NCBI RefSeq assembly: GCF_900115265.1
Contig: NZ_FOVU01000001.1
Span: 248,001-312,000 of the forward strand
Length of the DNA: 64,000 nt
From: Bradyrhizobium sp. Ghvi
GTDB lineage: Bacteria; Pseudomonadota; Alphaproteobacteria; Rhizobiales; Xanthobacteraceae
Reading direction: 5' to 3'
Part shown: in pieces, positions 26,501 through 35,935 of the stretch
How the letters are laid out: each line of letters starts with the position of its first letter
Numbering within the stretch: position 1 is the first letter of the stretch
Notes under the pieces: model-generated
Databases searched by the model: none
Told to the model about the DNA's origin: nothing
What the model saw: the letters and a program-made list of their open reading frames with translations, nothing else
Made by a program: the position numbers and the translations under genes

Positions 26501-28329
26501 CGGCCATCAAGCAGGTCGCCTCGGGGCGCTTCGGCGTCACCACGGAGTATCTCGTCAACTCCGACATGATGCAGATCAAGATGGCGCAGGGCGCCAAGCC
26601 CGGCGAAGGCGGTCAGCTGCCCGGCCACAAGGTCGATGCGACCATCGCCAAGGTCCGGCACTCGACACCGGGCGTCGGCCTGATCTCGCCGCCGCCGCAC
26701 CATGACATCTATTCGATCGAGGATCTGGCGCAGCTCATCTACGACCTCAAGAACGTCAACCCGACGGGCGACGTCTCGGTCAAGCTCGTGTCCGAGATCG
26801 GCGTCGGCACCGTCGCCGCGGGCGTCGCCAAGGCGCGTGCCGACCATGTCACCATCGCGGGCTTCGAGGGCGGCACCGGCGCGTCGCCGCTGACCTCGAT
26901 CAAGCACGCCGGCTCGCCCTGGGAGATCGGACTTGCCGAAACCCACCAGACCCTGGTGCGCGAGCGGCTGCGGAGCCGCATCGTGGTCCAGGTCGACGGC
27001 GGCTTCCGCACCGGCCGTGACGTCGTGATCGGCGCGCTGCTCGGGGCCGACGAGTTCGGCTTCGCCACGGCGCCCTTGATCGCGGCCGGCTGCATCATGA
27101 TGCGCAAGTGCCATCTCAACACCTGCCCGGTCGGGGTCGCCACTCAGGATCCCGTCCTGCGCAAGCGCTTCACCGGCCAGCCCGAGCACGTGATCAACTA
27201 TTTCTTCTTCGTTGCGGAGGAAGTCCGCGAGATCATGGCTTCGCTCGGTTTCCGCACCTTCAACGAAATGGTCGGCCAGGTGCAGCTGCTCGACCAGACC
27301 AAGCTGGTCGCGCACTGGAAGGCCAAGGGCCTCGATTTCTCGAAGCTGTTCGTCAAGCAGAAGGAAGAGAAAGGCCAGAAGATCTATCACTCCGAGCGCC
27401 AGAACCATCATCTGGAGGCGGTGCTCGACCGTACGCTGATCGAGAAGGCGAAGCCTGCGCTCGATCGCGGCGCGCCGGTGAAGATCGAGGCTGCGATCAA
27501 CAGCACCAACCGCTCGGCCGGCGCGATGTTGTCGGGCGCGGTCGCCAAGATCTACGGCCATGCCGGCCTGCCGCATGACACCATCCATGTCAGCCTCAAG
27601 GGCACCGCCGGCCAGGCGTTCGGCGCCTGGCTCGCCCACGGCGTCACCTTCGAGCTCGAGGGTGAAGGCAACGACTATGTCGGCAAGGGTCTCTCGGGCG
27701 GCAAGATCATCGTCAAGCCGCCGGCCAACAGCGCCATCGTTCCGGAGGAGAGCATCATCGTCGGCAACACCGTGATGTACGGCGCGATCGAGGGCGAGTG
27801 CTACTTCCGCGGCATTGCCGGCGAACGGTTTGCCGTGCGTAACTCGGGCGCGGTCGCCGTGGTCGAGGGCGCGGGCGACCATTGCTGCGAATACATGACC
27901 GGCGGCATCGTGGTCGTGCTCGGCAAGACCGGGCGCAACTTCGCGGCCGGCATGTCCGGCGGCATCGCCTACGTGCTCGACGAGACCGGCGACTTCGACA
28001 GGCTGTGCAACATGGCCATGGTCGAGCTCGAGCCGGTGCTGTCGGAAGAGCTGATCAATGCCGGGACCTATCACCACTCGGGTGACCTCGAGGCGCATGG
28101 CCGGGTCGACGTGTTCAACAACCTGCTCGCCTCCGACGTCGAGCGGCTGCACGTCCTGATCACGCGCCATGCGAAAGCGACCGGCTCCAGGCGCGCCGCC
28201 GAGATCCTCGCCGATTGGAAGGAATGGCTGCCCAAATTCCGCAAGGTGATGCCGGTCGAATACCGGCGCGCGCTCCGCGAAATGGCCGCCAACGCGGACG
28301 CCGAGCCGAAAATCGCGATCGGGGCGTAA
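23596..28329 (+). CDS. gltB: Glutamate synthase (NADPH) large subunit
   Basis: 1577 residues from the ATG at 23596, with GAGAGGA nine bases upstream. The N-terminal glutaminase uses C50 (in KDSCGVGF) after removal of a propeptide of about 49 residues. Then follow the central FMN-binding synthase domain ([15 protein letters not shown]) with the 3Fe-4S cluster motif [15 protein letters not shown], and the C-terminal GXGXG beta-helix. It converts 2-oxoglutarate and glutamine to two glutamates, the ammonia assimilation step with glutamine synthetase. The gltD gene follows after 144 bases that contain a family 3 palindrome. Confidence 0.98.
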   Translation: MNGSQFERANIVAEELSATVASKTADPIQEHNSRPKAEGLYDPSLEKDSCGVGFIANIKGNKSHEIVSDALSILCNLEHRGAVGADPRAGDGAGILVQIPHAFFSRKAKELGFALPAPGEYAIGALFMPRDTAWRNVIKSIIADQIKDEGLTLLGWRDVPTDNSSLGVTVKPTEPACMQVFIGRNGTAKSEDEFERRLYILRKSISQAIYQRRDRGLAGYYPCSMSCRTVIYKGMFLADQLGKYYPDLHEKDFESALALVHQRFSTNTFPAWSLAHPYRMIAHNGEINTLRGNTNWMAARQASVSSELYGKDINRLWPISYEGQSDTACFDNALEFLVQGGYSLPHAVMMMIPEAWAGNPLMDEKRRAFYEYHAALMEPWDGPAAIAFTDGRQIGATLDRNGLRPARYLVTKDDRIVMASEMGVLTIPEDQIITKWRLQPGKMLLVDLEQGRLIPDDEIKAELAKSHPYKEWLERTQIVLEELPKVPTTGVRSNLSLLDRQQAFGYSQEDIAILMTPMAATGEEAAGSMGNDTPISALSDKAKPLFTYFKQNFAQVTNPPIDPIREELVMSLVSIIGPRPNLFDLQGMATTKRLEARQPILTDADLEKIRSISDVADTHFKSRTLDTTFHAGLGAAGMDQVLDELCARAESAVREGVNIIILSDRMVGADRVPIPSLLACAAVHHHLIRTGLRTSVGLVVESGEPREVHHFACLAGYGAEAINPYLAFETIIAMKDRLPGSLDDYEIVKRYIKSIGKGLLKVMSKMGISTYQSYCGAQIFDAVGLKADFVAKFFAGTHTRVEGVGLAEIAEEAVRRHADAFGEALVYKSALDVGGEYAYRSRGEDHAWTAESVSLLQHAARGNSQERYRAFAKILNEQSERLLTLRGLFRIKNAEEEKRKPIPIEQVEPAKDIVRRFATGAMSFGSISREAHTTLAIAMNRIGGKSNTGEGGEEADRFKPMPNGDSMRSAIKQVASGRFGVTTEYLVNSDMMQIKMAQGAKPGEGGQLPGHKVDATIAKVRHSTPGVGLISPPPHHDIYSIEDLAQLIYDLKNVNPTGDVSVKLVSEIGVGTVAAGVAKARADHVTIAGFEGGTGASPLTSIKHAGSPWEIGLAETHQTLVRERLRSRIVVQVDGGFRTGRDVVIGALLGADEFGFATAPLIAAGCIMMRKCHLNTCPVGVATQDPVLRKRFTGQPEHVINYFFFVAEEVREIMASLGFRTFNEMVGQVQLLDQTKLVAHWKAKGLDFSKLFVKQKEEKGQKIYHSERQNHHLEAVLDRTLIEKAKPALDRGAPVKIEAAINSTNRSAGAMLSGAVAKIYGHAGLPHDTIHVSLKGTAGQAFGAWLAHGVTFELEGEGNDYVGKGLSGGKIIVKPPANSAIVPEESIIVGNTVMYGAIEGECYFRGIAGERFAVRNSGAVAVVEGAGDHCCEYMTGGIVVVLGKTGRNFAAGMSGGIAYVLDETGDFDRLCNMAMVELEPVLSEELINAGTYHHSGDLEAHGRVDVFNNLLASDVERLHVLITRHAKATGSRRAAEILADWKEWLPKFRKVMPVEYRRALREMAANADAEPKIAIGA

Positions 28330-28340
28330 GGCATCACACC

Positions 28341-28427
28341 CCGTCATTGCGAGCGGAGCGAAGCAATCCAGAAACTCTCCGCGAAAAGACTGGATTGCTT
28401 CGTCGCAAGAACTCCTCGCAATGACGG
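28341..28427. repeat. Intergenic palindrome, family 3 (copy B), between gltB and gltD
   Basis: CGTCATTGCGAGCGGAGCGAAGCAATCCAG on the left and CTGGATTGCTTCGTCGCAAGAACTCCTCGCAATGACGG on the right form a long imperfect hairpin (each written here as arms; roughly 28343-28370 with 28390-28427). It is inserted within the gltBD transcription unit and could alter processing or the ratio of the two subunits. Confidence 0.85.
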
Positions 28428-28473
28428 ATGAGGAAACAACAGACGAATTAGCCGGCAGGGACTTCGAGCTTTA

Positions 28474-29925
28474 ATGGGCAAGATCACGGGTTTTCTCGAA
28501 ATCGAACGGCACGACCGCAAGTACACCCCGGTCGCCGAGCGCGTGAAGCATTACAACGAGTTCGTCATTCCGCTCTCCGAGAAGGAAGTGCGAGACCAGG
28601 CTGCGCGCTGCATGAATTGCGGCATCCCCTATTGCCACGGCACCGGCTCGGTCGCCCCCGGCACGCCCGGCTGCCCGGTCAACAACCAGATCCCCGATTG
28701 GAACGACCTCGTCTATCAGGGCAATTGGGAAGAAGCCTCGCGCAACCTGCACTCGACCAACAACTTCCCTGAGTTCACCGGCCGCATCTGTCCGGCGCCG
28801 TGCGAAGCGTCCTGCACGCTCAACATCGACGACAACCCGGTCACCATCAAGACGATCGAGTGCGCGATCGTCGACCGCGCCTGGGACAATGGCTGGCTGA
28901 AGCCTGAAGTCGCGGCTGTGAAGACCGGCAAGAAGGTCGCCGTGATCGGATCCGGTCCGGCCGGCATGGCCTGCGCCCAGCAGCTCGCGCGCGCCGGCCA
29001 CGACGTGCATGTCTACGAGAAGTACGCCAAGGCCGGCGGTCTTCTTCGTTACGGCATCCCCGACTTCAAGATGGAAAAGGGCGTCATCGACCGCCGCGTC
29101 AAGCAGATGGAAGCCGAAGGCGTCACCTTCCACTACAACAGCCATGTCGGCATGACCGGCAATGTCGATCCGCGTGAGATGTTGAACCAGTACGACGCGA
29201 TCGCGCTGACCGGCGGTGCGGAAGCCCCGCGCGACCTGCCGATCCCCGGCCGCGAGCTCGACGGCATCCACTACGCGATGGACTTCCTGCCGCAGCAGAA
29301 CCGCCGCGTCTCCGAAGAGCCGCTGAACGGCGTCAAGGAGATCCTCGCCGGAGGCAAGCATGTCGTCGTCATCGGCGGCGGCGACACCGGATCAGACTGC
29401 ATCGGCACCTCGCTGCGCCAGGGCGCGCTCTCAGTGACCCAGCTCGAGATCATGCCCGCGCCGCCCGAGCGCGAGAACAAGGGCCTGACCTGGCCGAACT
29501 GGCCGCTGAAGATGCGCACCTCCTCCAGCCAGGCCGAAGGCGCGATCCGCGAATACGCCGTGCTGACGCAGAAGTTTTCCGGCGAGAACGGCAAGGTCAA
29601 GAAGCTGCACTGCGTGCACGTCGACGACAAGTTCAAACCGATCGCCGGCACCGAGTTCGAGTTGGAGGCCGAGCTCGTCCTGCTCGCGATGGGCTTTCTC
29701 CATCCCGTGCATGAGGGCCTCCTGAAGCAGCTCGCGGTCGAGCTCGACCCGCGCGGCAACGTCAAGGCCAACACGCTGGACTACCAGACCTCGCGCCCGA
29801 ACGTGTTTTCGGCGGGCGACATGCGCCGCGGCCAGTCGCTGGTGGTCTGGGCCATCCGCGAGGGCCGGCTGTGCGCGCGCTCGATCGACACGTTCCTGAT
29901 GGGGAAGACGGACCTGCCGCGGTAA
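28474..29925 (+). CDS. gltD: Glutamate synthase (NADPH) small subunit
   Basis: 483 residues. The N-terminal iron-sulfur domain has [10 protein letters not shown] and CPAPCEASC (about residues 48-112). This is followed by an FAD-binding Rossmann site [15 protein letters not shown] and a second NADPH-binding site [11 protein letters not shown], with [16 protein letters not shown] at the end. It transfers electrons from NADPH through FAD and 4Fe-4S clusters to GltB. Downstream is a family 2 palindrome and no further operon gene. Confidence 0.98.
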   Translation: MGKITGFLEIERHDRKYTPVAERVKHYNEFVIPLSEKEVRDQAARCMNCGIPYCHGTGSVAPGTPGCPVNNQIPDWNDLVYQGNWEEASRNLHSTNNFPEFTGRICPAPCEASCTLNIDDNPVTIKTIECAIVDRAWDNGWLKPEVAAVKTGKKVAVIGSGPAGMACAQQLARAGHDVHVYEKYAKAGGLLRYGIPDFKMEKGVIDRRVKQMEAEGVTFHYNSHVGMTGNVDPREMLNQYDAIALTGGAEAPRDLPIPGRELDGIHYAMDFLPQQNRRVSEEPLNGVKEILAGGKHVVVIGGGDTGSDCIGTSLRQGALSVTQLEIMPAPPERENKGLTWPNWPLKMRTSSSQAEGAIREYAVLTQKFSGENGKVKKLHCVHVDDKFKPIAGTEFELEAELVLLAMGFLHPVHEGLLKQLAVELDPRGNVKANTLDYQTSRPNVFSAGDMRRGQSLVVWAIREGRLCARSIDTFLMGKTDLPR

Positions 29926-29930
29926 GATCT

Positions 29931-30034
29931 GTCATTCCGGGGCGCGCGAAGCGCGAACCCGGAATCCATTCATCTACAGATTCTGAGGCCAGTTGGATTC
30001 CGGGCTCGCGCCAAGTGGCGCGCCCCGGAATGAC
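29931..30034. repeat. Intergenic palindrome, family 2 (copy A)
   Basis: GTCATTCCGGGGCGCGCGAAG on the left and GGCGCGCCCCGGAATGAC on the right, with inner arms CCGGAATCCA and TGGATTCCGGG. Copies of the same family are at 33005-33129 and 56788-56877. It lies between the convergent gltD and barrel-protein genes. Confidence 0.9.
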
Positions 30035-30041
30035 AGCGCAA

Positions 30042-31784
30042 CTAATTCTGCAACCTCACACCCAGCATCACAACCGTCCCTTGCGAGCTCGACCCCGGCT
30101 GGTTCGAGTCCAGGATGTCGTGGCGCAAGGTGCCCTTGATCCAGACGTTGCGGTTGAGCTTGTAGATCAGGTTGCCTTCGAGCGAGTAGGTTTTGTCGTT
30201 GCGGCCCTGGTTCTGGTAGTCGTAGGTGCCGTAGGTGAACTTGCCGATCGCGGTGAGCCAGCGGCGGAAGTCGTGGTCGACTTCCGCTGCATAGGTGTGC
30301 ACGAGCACGCCGGAGGAGCCGGGGATGGTGGTTTCCGCGATCTGCGTATCGGTGTTGAACTTCACCGTGGTCAGCCCGCTTGCGTTCCAGATCAGCGAGC
30401 CCGAGGTCAGGAAGCCCGAGAGCTGGCTCAGGCGCGGATCGACATAGGTGCGCGCGGAATAGCCGACCGAGATCTCGCCGGTGAGGATGCGCGAGAATTC
30501 GAACGACGAGCCGACCTTGGCGTAGCCGCCGGATGAATCGCGCAAGTAGCCGTTGCGATCGGCGGCCTGGTCGTGGACGCGGTTGTCGCCCTGGATCTCG
30601 ACGAACGGCTTCAGGCCGGGCTTGAGATCGTAGGAGAAGCGGCCGACGCCGCCATATTGATTGAAGTCGCGATCGTTGTTGCTGAAGATCGAGCCGTCGG
30701 TGAGCTTTGAATCGGTGTAGGCGGTGCGGTCCACCGTGGCGCCGGCGGCGACCTGGAAGCGGTTGAAGGTCTGGTCGAAGCCAACGGTGGTGCCGTAAGT
30801 GGCATAGACAGGATATTTCTGCAGACCGGCCTGCACGTTCGGGCTGCCGGGATTGTCGGTGGCGAGCCGCAGGCGCAGCTGCGAGGTCAGCTTGAAATCC
30901 CGATCGACGTCGACGCGGCCGTCGACATGGCCGGTGAAGTCGGGGCGGTTGATTTCGACCGGCGACGGCGAGGCGAGGCCGTCGATGGTCACTGGCATGT
31001 TGTTGGTGTAGCCCGAGAACGAGCCGCGCAGATCGGCGACCAGGGCGTGGCGTTCCCAGTCGGAGATCACGAGCAGGTCAGGCGCGACGACATAGACCGG
31101 CGAGCCAACAGGCTTTTGCAGGCGCGCAGGATTGGTGTCGTAGCCGGCGGAGAGCTCGAGACCGCCCTTGATCAGAAAGCTGCCGGCGTAATCGCCGACC
31201 GCGCCAAATGCATCGTCATCAGCCTTGAGGCGGCGGCGCAGCGGCTGGCCGGGCACGATGCCGGCCATGGCCGGCGGCACCGGCGTCTTGTGCGCGGTTT
31301 CCGATGGTGGCGGCGCGATGCGCGGAGGGCCAAGACCCGTGTCCGGCGTCGCCGGCGGCACCGGCGAGCCGGGACCGGCCGGTCGCTTCGGCTTCGGCTG
31401 GCCGGGATACAGCTTTGGCTGCTGGCGCTTGCGATTGAGCGAATCGTAACCGGAGCCGCTGGCGCCGTTGGCAGGAGGCAGTCCATAGGTCGGCACCTGG
31501 CCAACGCGCGTCGTCGCGGGCGCTTCGCTCTTCTTGCGGGGATCGTCATTGGGGTCCGGCGGCTGCGGCACCGCGTCCGACGGCGCCTGCAGCACACCGG
31601 CCGTGCGGCGCATCGGCAGCGCATCGGGCGAGACGAAGCCGCCGCGGCTGGGATTGAACAGGTCGGGCGTGAGGCTCTGCGCGGCCGCGGGCGCGCTTTC
31701 CAGCGCCGTCAGCAACAGGCATGGCAAAGCGGCGCGGAAAGCTAACGCGCAGCTGCTCCGGCCCCTGCCTGGAGGCGACCCCAC
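30042..31784 (-). CDS. Outer-membrane beta-barrel protein (BBP2-like)
   Basis: 580 residues with a signal peptide (to about residue 35). A proline-rich, low-complexity segment (about 60-180) follows. From about residue 200 the protein alternates hydrophobic and polar residues in the style of a beta-barrel: GGLELSAGYDTNPAR, LRLATDN, IQGDNRVHDQ, and a final strand VVMLGVRLQN. The features fit the outer membrane beta-barrel family seen near polysaccharide or envelope genes. It is divergent from kdsD, which makes a lipopolysaccharide precursor. Function unknown. Confidence 0.8.
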   Translation of the reverse strand: MGSPPGRGRSSCALAFRAALPCLLLTALESAPAAAQSLTPDLFNPSRGGFVSPDALPMRRTAGVLQAPSDAVPQPPDPNDDPRKKSEAPATTRVGQVPTYGLPPANGASGSGYDSLNRKRQQPKLYPGQPKPKRPAGPGSPVPPATPDTGLGPPRIAPPPSETAHKTPVPPAMAGIVPGQPLRRRLKADDDAFGAVGDYAGSFLIKGGLELSAGYDTNPARLQKPVGSPVYVVAPDLLVISDWERHALVADLRGSFSGYTNNMPVTIDGLASPSPVEINRPDFTGHVDGRVDVDRDFKLTSQLRLRLATDNPGSPNVQAGLQKYPVYATYGTTVGFDQTFNRFQVAAGATVDRTAYTDSKLTDGSIFSNNDRDFNQYGGVGRFSYDLKPGLKPFVEIQGDNRVHDQAADRNGYLRDSSGGYAKVGSSFEFSRILTGEISVGYSARTYVDPRLSQLSGFLTSGSLIWNASGLTTVKFNTDTQIAETTIPGSSGVLVHTYAAEVDHDFRRWLTAIGKFTYGTYDYQNQGRNDKTYSLEGNLIYKLNRNVWIKGTLRHDILDSNQPGSSSQGTVVMLGVRLQN

Positions 31785-31850
31785 GATGGAATAACTCCAA
31801 CGAAATCAAACACTTTCACGATCATCCCCACCGGCTCGCGGGAACCATCG

Positions 31851-31878
31851 TTAATGGAGTTAAAACAATTATGGTTAA
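31851..31878. promoter_or_regulatory. AT-rich motif with TTAACCAT-like half-site upstream of kdsD
   Basis: In an otherwise GC-rich gap, TTAA occurs at 31851, 31860 and 31875. The sequence ATGGTTAA (31871-31878) is the reverse complement of TTAACCAT, a half-site used by the cell-cycle regulator CtrA. The TTAA spacings (5 and 11) do not equal the full TTAA-N7-TTAA motif, so this is only a suggestion. Confidence 0.2.
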
Positions 31879-31977
31879 TGACCCGTTGAGGGTGTTGGAG
31901 CCCGCGTCGCCTCGCGGGCCGGAGCGTGCTAAGCAGGCCGGCAACGGGCTGACGCCCCTCCTCCCCTGGACGTGAAC

Positions 31978-32985
31978 ATGCCGAGTTCGAAACCGCTGAT
32001 GACCCAATCATCCGGCCCTGCCCCTACATCAGTCGAATCCGCGCTTCGCACGCTGGAGACCGAGAGCGGCGGCATCAACGCGCTCTCGGCCGCCCTGCGC
32101 GGCCCGCTGGGCGAAGCCTTTGCCAAGGCGGTCGATCTGATCCGCAACGCCAAGGGCCGCGTCATCGTCACCGGCCTCGGCAAGTCCGGCCACATGGCGC
32201 GCAAGATCGCCGCGACCCTGGCCTCGACGGGCACGCCGGCGTTCTTCGTCCACACCGCCGAGGCTGCGCATGGCGACCTCGGCATGATCACCACGGACGA
32301 CGTCATCATGGCGCTGTCCTGGTCCGGCGAGCAGCCGGAGATGAAGACACTCGTGAACTACTCCGCCCGCTTTGCGATCCCGATGATCGCGGTGACCTCG
32401 AGCGCGGCGTCTTCGCTGGGCCAGGCCGCCGACATCGTGATCGAGCTGCCGAAGGCGCGCGAGGCCTGCCCGCACAATCTGGCACCGACCACCTCGACCA
32501 TGATGCAGGTCGCGATCGGCGATGCCATCGCCATCGCGCTGCTCGAAAGTCGCGGCTTCACCGCGCTGGAATTCGCCCATTTCCATCCGGGCGGCAAGCT
32601 GGGCGCGATGCTGAAATTCGTCCGCGACTACATGCGCACCGGCGCGGAGATCCCGGTCAAGCCGCTCGGCACCAAGATGTCGGACGCGGTGGTGGAGATG
32701 TCGGCCAAGGGGCTCGGCTGCGTCTGCATCGTCAATGATGCGAACGAGGCCGTCGGCATCATCACCGACGGCGATCTGCGCCGCCACATGCGCCCCGATC
32801 TGCTGACGGCGATGGTGGACGACATCATGACCAGGCAGCCGAAGACGGTACCGCCCTCGATGCTCGCGACCGAGATGATCGATGTGCTGAACACAAGCAA
32901 GATCACGACGCTGGTGGTGACTGAGGCAAACAAGGTTGTCGGCATCGTGCACCTGCACGATCTGCTGCGGGCAGGCGTGGCGTAA
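31978..32985 (+). CDS. kdsD: Arabinose-5-phosphate isomerase (KpsF/KdsD)
   Basis: 335 residues from the ATG at 31978; a GTG two codons earlier and an ATG at 31999 are alternatives. It has a sugar isomerase (SIS) domain (about 40-180) with VTGLGKSGHMARKIAATL, HGDLGMI and SWSGEQPE, then TALEFAHFHPGGKLG, followed by two CBS domains (about 210-330). It converts ribulose 5-phosphate to arabinose 5-phosphate, the first step of Kdo synthesis for lipopolysaccharide or capsule. Divergent from the barrel-protein gene. Confidence 0.93.
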   Translation: MPSSKPLMTQSSGPAPTSVESALRTLETESGGINALSAALRGPLGEAFAKAVDLIRNAKGRVIVTGLGKSGHMARKIAATLASTGTPAFFVHTAEAAHGDLGMITTDDVIMALSWSGEQPEMKTLVNYSARFAIPMIAVTSSAASSLGQAADIVIELPKAREACPHNLAPTTSTMMQVAIGDAIAIALLESRGFTALEFAHFHPGGKLGAMLKFVRDYMRTGAEIPVKPLGTKMSDAVVEMSAKGLGCVCIVNDANEAVGIITDGDLRRHMRPDLLTAMVDDIMTRQPKTVPPSMLATEMIDVLNTSKITTLVVTEANKVVGIVHLHDLLRAGVA

Positions 32986-33004
32986 GGCCGCCGCGCTCTC
33001 CTCG

Positions 33005-33129
33005 TGTCGTTCCGGGGCGCGCCCCTTGGCGCGAGCTATGGTGCGCAATTGCGCACCCGAGAATCCATTCATCTGCGAGGTTACGGCCCGATGGATTCCG
33101 GGCTCGCGCTTCGCGCGCCCCGGAATGAC
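33005..33129. repeat. Intergenic palindrome, family 2 (copy B)
   Basis: TCGTTCCGGGGCGCGCCCC on the left and GCGCGCCCCGGAATGAC on the right, plus inner arms GAGAATCCATT and GATGGATTCCGGG. It fills the gap between the convergent kdsD and CMD-type genes and overlaps the end of neither. Confidence 0.88.
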
Positions 33130-33131
33130 AA

Positions 33132-33683
33132 CTACCGCGGAAACCGCGCCGCCTTCTCCTCCAGAGGCAGGTTCAGCCCGTTCGCCAGATACGACACGGT
33201 GCGATAAAAGCCGCACAGCAGCATGATTTCCAGAATTTGCGCCTCGTCGTAGTGCCCCGACAGAGCTGCGAACTCGGCGTCGGTAAGGGTCGCGCGGTGA
33301 TGGAGCGCGTCCACCGCCGCGATCAAGGCCTGCTCCGCCGGCGACCAGCAGGGCGAGGTCGCATTGTCCGCGACCGTCGCGCGGACCTCATCCTCGGTAA
33401 GCTTTGCCGGACCGGCAAAGACCGCGACATGGACGCCCCATTCATACTCGCAGTGGTTCAGCGCACAGGTACGATCGATGACGATCTCGCGCTCGCGCAG
33501 TGAGAGCGGCCCCGGATCGAGCAGCCCGGCGGCGCGAAACTTGTCCCAGGCGCGGGTGTGGGCGGCCATTACCCGGAACAGCACCAGCGGCGGGGCACCG
33601 CGCATGATGCGGTCGAACTGCGCCTGGATCTGCGGGGGATAAGGCTGATCGAGCGGGGCGATGCGCGGCGTCGGGGATGACAT
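33132..33683 (-). CDS. Carboxymuconolactone decarboxylase (AhpD-like) family protein
   Basis: 183 residues. The helical CMD fold is recognisable from REREIVIDRTCALNHCEYEWGVHVAVF, with the conserved Glu-Trp and His positions. The two Cys residues are spaced C-x4-C here (TCALNHCEY), unlike the C-x-x-C of AhpD peroxidases, so thiol peroxidase activity is uncertain. It is divergent from an HxlR-type regulator gene that probably controls it through two operators in the 71 bases between them. Confidence 0.82.
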   Translation of the reverse strand: MSSPTPRIAPLDQPYPPQIQAQFDRIMRGAPPLVLFRVMAAHTRAWDKFRAAGLLDPGPLSLREREIVIDRTCALNHCEYEWGVHVAVFAGPAKLTEDEVRATVADNATSPCWSPAEQALIAAVDALHHRATLTDAEFAALSGHYDEAQILEIMLLCGFYRTVSYLANGLNLPLEEKAARFPR

Positions 33684-33696
33684 GAGCGTCCTCTTT

Positions 33697-33713
33697 GCTA
33701 CAATTATTGTAGC
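33697..33713. promoter_or_regulatory. HxlR operator 1 (perfect palindrome)
   Basis: GCTACAATTATTGTAGC is a perfect 17-base palindrome between the CMD and HxlR genes. HxlR-type regulators bind such dyads. Confidence 0.7.
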
Positions 33714-33718
33714 AGTAC

Positions 33719-33735
33719 GCTACATTATCCGTAGC
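33719..33735. promoter_or_regulatory. HxlR operator 2
   Basis: GCTACATTATCCGTAGC repeats the GCTAC/GTAGC half-sites of operator 1. The centres of the two sites are 22 bases apart, two helical turns, so dimers would lie on the same DNA face. Confidence 0.68.
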
Positions 33736-33754
33736 AAGACGCAAGAGGATCGCG

Positions 33755-34081
33755 ATGGCGAAACAGGCAGGCTCAAGGGATCACCGCGTCCGCGGCTCGC
33801 GCACCGGGCGGGCGATCATGGCGCTGCTCGACCTGCTCGGCCGGCGCTGGAGCCTGCGGATATTATGGGAATTGCGCGAAAGCCCCCTCACCTCGCGCGC
33901 GCTACGCACGGCCTGCGACGAGGCCTCGCCGACAGTGCTGCAGGCCCGGCTGACGGAGCTGCGGGAGGCGGGGTTCGTGGAGCTCGGCGATGGCGGCGGT
34001 TACGGGCTGACCGCGCTCGGGCGGGAGCTGTGCGAGACATTCATGCCGCTGCACCGGTTTGCGGAGAGGTGGAAGGAGTAG
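33755..34081 (+). CDS. HxlR family winged-helix transcriptional regulator
   Basis: 108 residues, the usual size. The winged helix spans about 20-95: LLGRRWSLRILWELRESPLTSRAL (read as residues 27-50), then ASPTVLQARLTELREAGFV (recognition helix) and YGLTALGREL (wing). HxlR proteins often respond to aldehydes, quinones or redox stress and control a divergent gene. Here the partner is the CMD-type gene. Two matching palindromes lie in the shared promoter region. Confidence 0.9.
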   Translation: MAKQAGSRDHRVRGSRTGRAIMALLDLLGRRWSLRILWELRESPLTSRALRTACDEASPTVLQARLTELREAGFVELGDGGGYGLTALGRELCETFMPLHRFAERWKE

Positions 34082-34110
34082 GGATCAAGCGCAGCCGCGC
34101 ACTCTGATCT

Positions 34111-34235
34111 TCCTTCTCCCCTTGTGGGAGAAGGTGGCGCGAAGCGCCGGATGAGGGGTTTTATCCGCGAACTCAATGAGAATTGAACTCGCCGATAGAG
34201 ACCCCTCACCCGTCTCCCACAAGGGGAGAGGGGAA
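34111..34235. repeat. Intergenic palindrome, family 4 (copy B)
   Basis: CTTCTCCCCTTGTGGGAGAAGG on the left and CGTCTCCCACAAGGGGAGAG on the right, with GCGCGAAGCGCCGGATGAGGGG and ACCCCTCACC as inner arms. It separates the convergent HxlR and NfeD genes. Confidence 0.85.
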
Positions 34236-34242
34236 AGAGTCT

Positions 34243-34686
34243 TCACGCCGCGGCCACCGTGAGATTAGCGCCATCCACCTGCACCACCTTCACCCGCGTC
34301 CCGGCGGGCGTATCCGGGCCTGCCACGCGCCAGACCGTGTCGCCGATGCGCACCGTGCCGTTGCCGTCGATGATCGGCTTCTCCAGCGTGAACTCGCGGC
34401 CGAGCAGCGCCTCGGAGCGCTTGTTGAGGAAGGGGCTCGCGCTGGCATCCGGCTTCGGCCGGGCGAGGCGGCGCCACACCGGCACGGCTGCAGCGGCGAA
34501 CACCGCGAACATCACAAGCTGGATCTGCCAGGAGATGACGGCGGCGAACGAGATCAGGCCGACCAGAAGCGCGGCAAGCCCGAGCCAGAACAGGAACACG
34601 CCCGGCGCGACCACCTCCAGCGCCATCAGGATGAAGCCGAAAATCAGCCAATTCCAGGTGCCGAGCGATACGAACATGTCCGTCAT
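34243..34686 (-). CDS. NfeD-like membrane protein
   Basis: 147 residues. There are two or three hydrophobic segments (about 12-70), with FGFILMALEVVAPGVFLFWLG, then a C-terminal OB-fold domain (about 90-145): GREFTLEKPI, GNGTVRIGDTVWRV, VKVVQVDGANLTV. Short NfeD proteins work with a stomatin-type SPFH partner at the inner membrane. The partner gene ends 55 bases upstream on the same strand, so the pair is an operon. Confidence 0.88.
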   Translation of the reverse strand: MTDMFVSLGTWNWLIFGFILMALEVVAPGVFLFWLGLAALLVGLISFAAVISWQIQLVMFAVFAAAAVPVWRRLARPKPDASASPFLNKRSEALLGREFTLEKPIIDGNGTVRIGDTVWRVAGPDTPAGTRVKVVQVDGANLTVAAA

Positions 34687-34741
34687 GACACGACCTCCAG
34701 ATATCAGCGCATGACCTTAGCGGAAAGTCATGCGCTATTCC

Positions 34742-35746
34742 CTACCCCTGTCGCGGCGGGACCACCGGCGGCGTCGAGCCGGTCGGCGGCACCGAAGCGG
34801 TGCGGCGCGCGGCGGCGGTCGCGGACGCAGCACTTTCGCCGAACGTCGCCTTCGCGATTTCGCCGATGCCGGCGAGCGATCCGAGCATGCTGGTCGCCTC
34901 CATCGGCAGCATGATGATCTTCTGGTTCGGCGCATCCGCGAACTGGCCGAACGCCTTGATGTATTTGTCCGCAATAAAGTAGTTCAGCGCGGCGACATCG
35001 CCCTTGGCAATGGCTTCCGACACGGCCTGCGTCGCCTTGGCCTCTGCTTCAGCGAGACGCTCGCGCGCCTCGGCGTCGCGGAAGGCGGCTTCGCGACGGC
35101 CCTCGGCTTGGAGGATCTGACCCTGCTTGGCGCCTTCGGCGCGCAGGATTTCCGACTGGCGCTGGCCTTCGGCGGCGAGAATGTCGGCGCGCTTGACGCG
35201 CTCGGCCTTCATTTGCCGGCCCATGGCCTCGACGAGGTCGGCCGGCGGCACGATATCCTTGATCTCGATGCGGTTGACCTTGACGCCCCAGGGCGAGACC
35301 GCCGCGTCAACCACACGCAAGAGGCGCTCGTTGATCTCGTCGCGATGCGACAGCACCTGATCGAGATCCATCGAGCCCATCACCGAACGGATGTTGGTCA
35401 TGGTCAGCACCGTGATCGCCTGGTTGAGGTTGGCGACCTCGTAGCTCGCCTTCGCGGCGTCGAACACCTGGTAGAAGGCGACGCCATCCACCGTCACGGT
35501 GGCGTTGTCCTTGGTGATGACCTCCTGCTCGGGGATGTCGATCACCTGCTCCATCATGTTGATCTTGCGCCCGACGCGATCGAAATAGGGCACGATCAGG
35601 TTGAGCCCGGGGCTCAGCGTCTGCGTGTATTTGCCGAACCGCTCGATGGTCCAATCATAGCCCTGCGGCACCGTCTTCACGCCGGCAATCAGCGTGACGA
35701 TGACGAGCAACACCAGAACAATCGCGAAAATATCGAAACCGCTCAT
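34742..35746 (-). CDS. SPFH/band 7 (stomatin/QmcA-like) membrane protein
   Basis: 334 residues from the ATG at 35746, preceded by an excellent GGAGGAAAG; an upstream in-frame start (35800) is less likely. An N-terminal membrane span (about 5-25) is followed by the band 7 domain: TVPQGYDWTIERFGKYTQTLSPGLNLIVPY (residues about 27-56), then a long coiled coil rich in Ala, Glu, Arg and Gln (about 190-260). SPFH proteins form large ring assemblies in membrane microdomains and control proteases or envelope stability. Paired with the NfeD gene downstream. Confidence 0.92.
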   Translation of the reverse strand: MSGFDIFAIVLVLLVIVTLIAGVKTVPQGYDWTIERFGKYTQTLSPGLNLIVPYFDRVGRKINMMEQVIDIPEQEVITKDNATVTVDGVAFYQVFDAAKASYEVANLNQAITVLTMTNIRSVMGSMDLDQVLSHRDEINERLLRVVDAAVSPWGVKVNRIEIKDIVPPADLVEAMGRQMKAERVKRADILAAEGQRQSEILRAEGAKQGQILQAEGRREAAFRDAEARERLAEAEAKATQAVSEAIAKGDVAALNYFIADKYIKAFGQFADAPNQKIIMLPMEATSMLGSLAGIGEIAKATFGESAASATAAARRTASVPPTGSTPPVVPPRQG

Positions 35747-35935
35747 CTTTCCTCCAAGGCGGGAAAAGCCCCTTCCCGCGCTGCCATTGGTCGGGATCAA
35801 GACCCTAGCGGTTCAGCAGCCGCTTTTCACGTCGGTTTGCCGCGCCAATTCCGCAAGAACAGCGACGGATGAATTTATTTGAACCGGCCGAAGGACGGCC
35901 ATTGAAAAATCGGCGGTGGCCACCCAAGGATTGAT

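Noticed and set aside
23479..28347. A 1622-codon open frame opposite gltB
   Set aside because: It is the antisense shadow of gltB in a high-GC genome; it has no domain character and lacks a start context.
31851..31878. A full CtrA site upstream of kdsD
   Set aside because: TTAA repeats are present but at spacings of 5 and 11, not the required 7; kept only as a low-confidence half-site.
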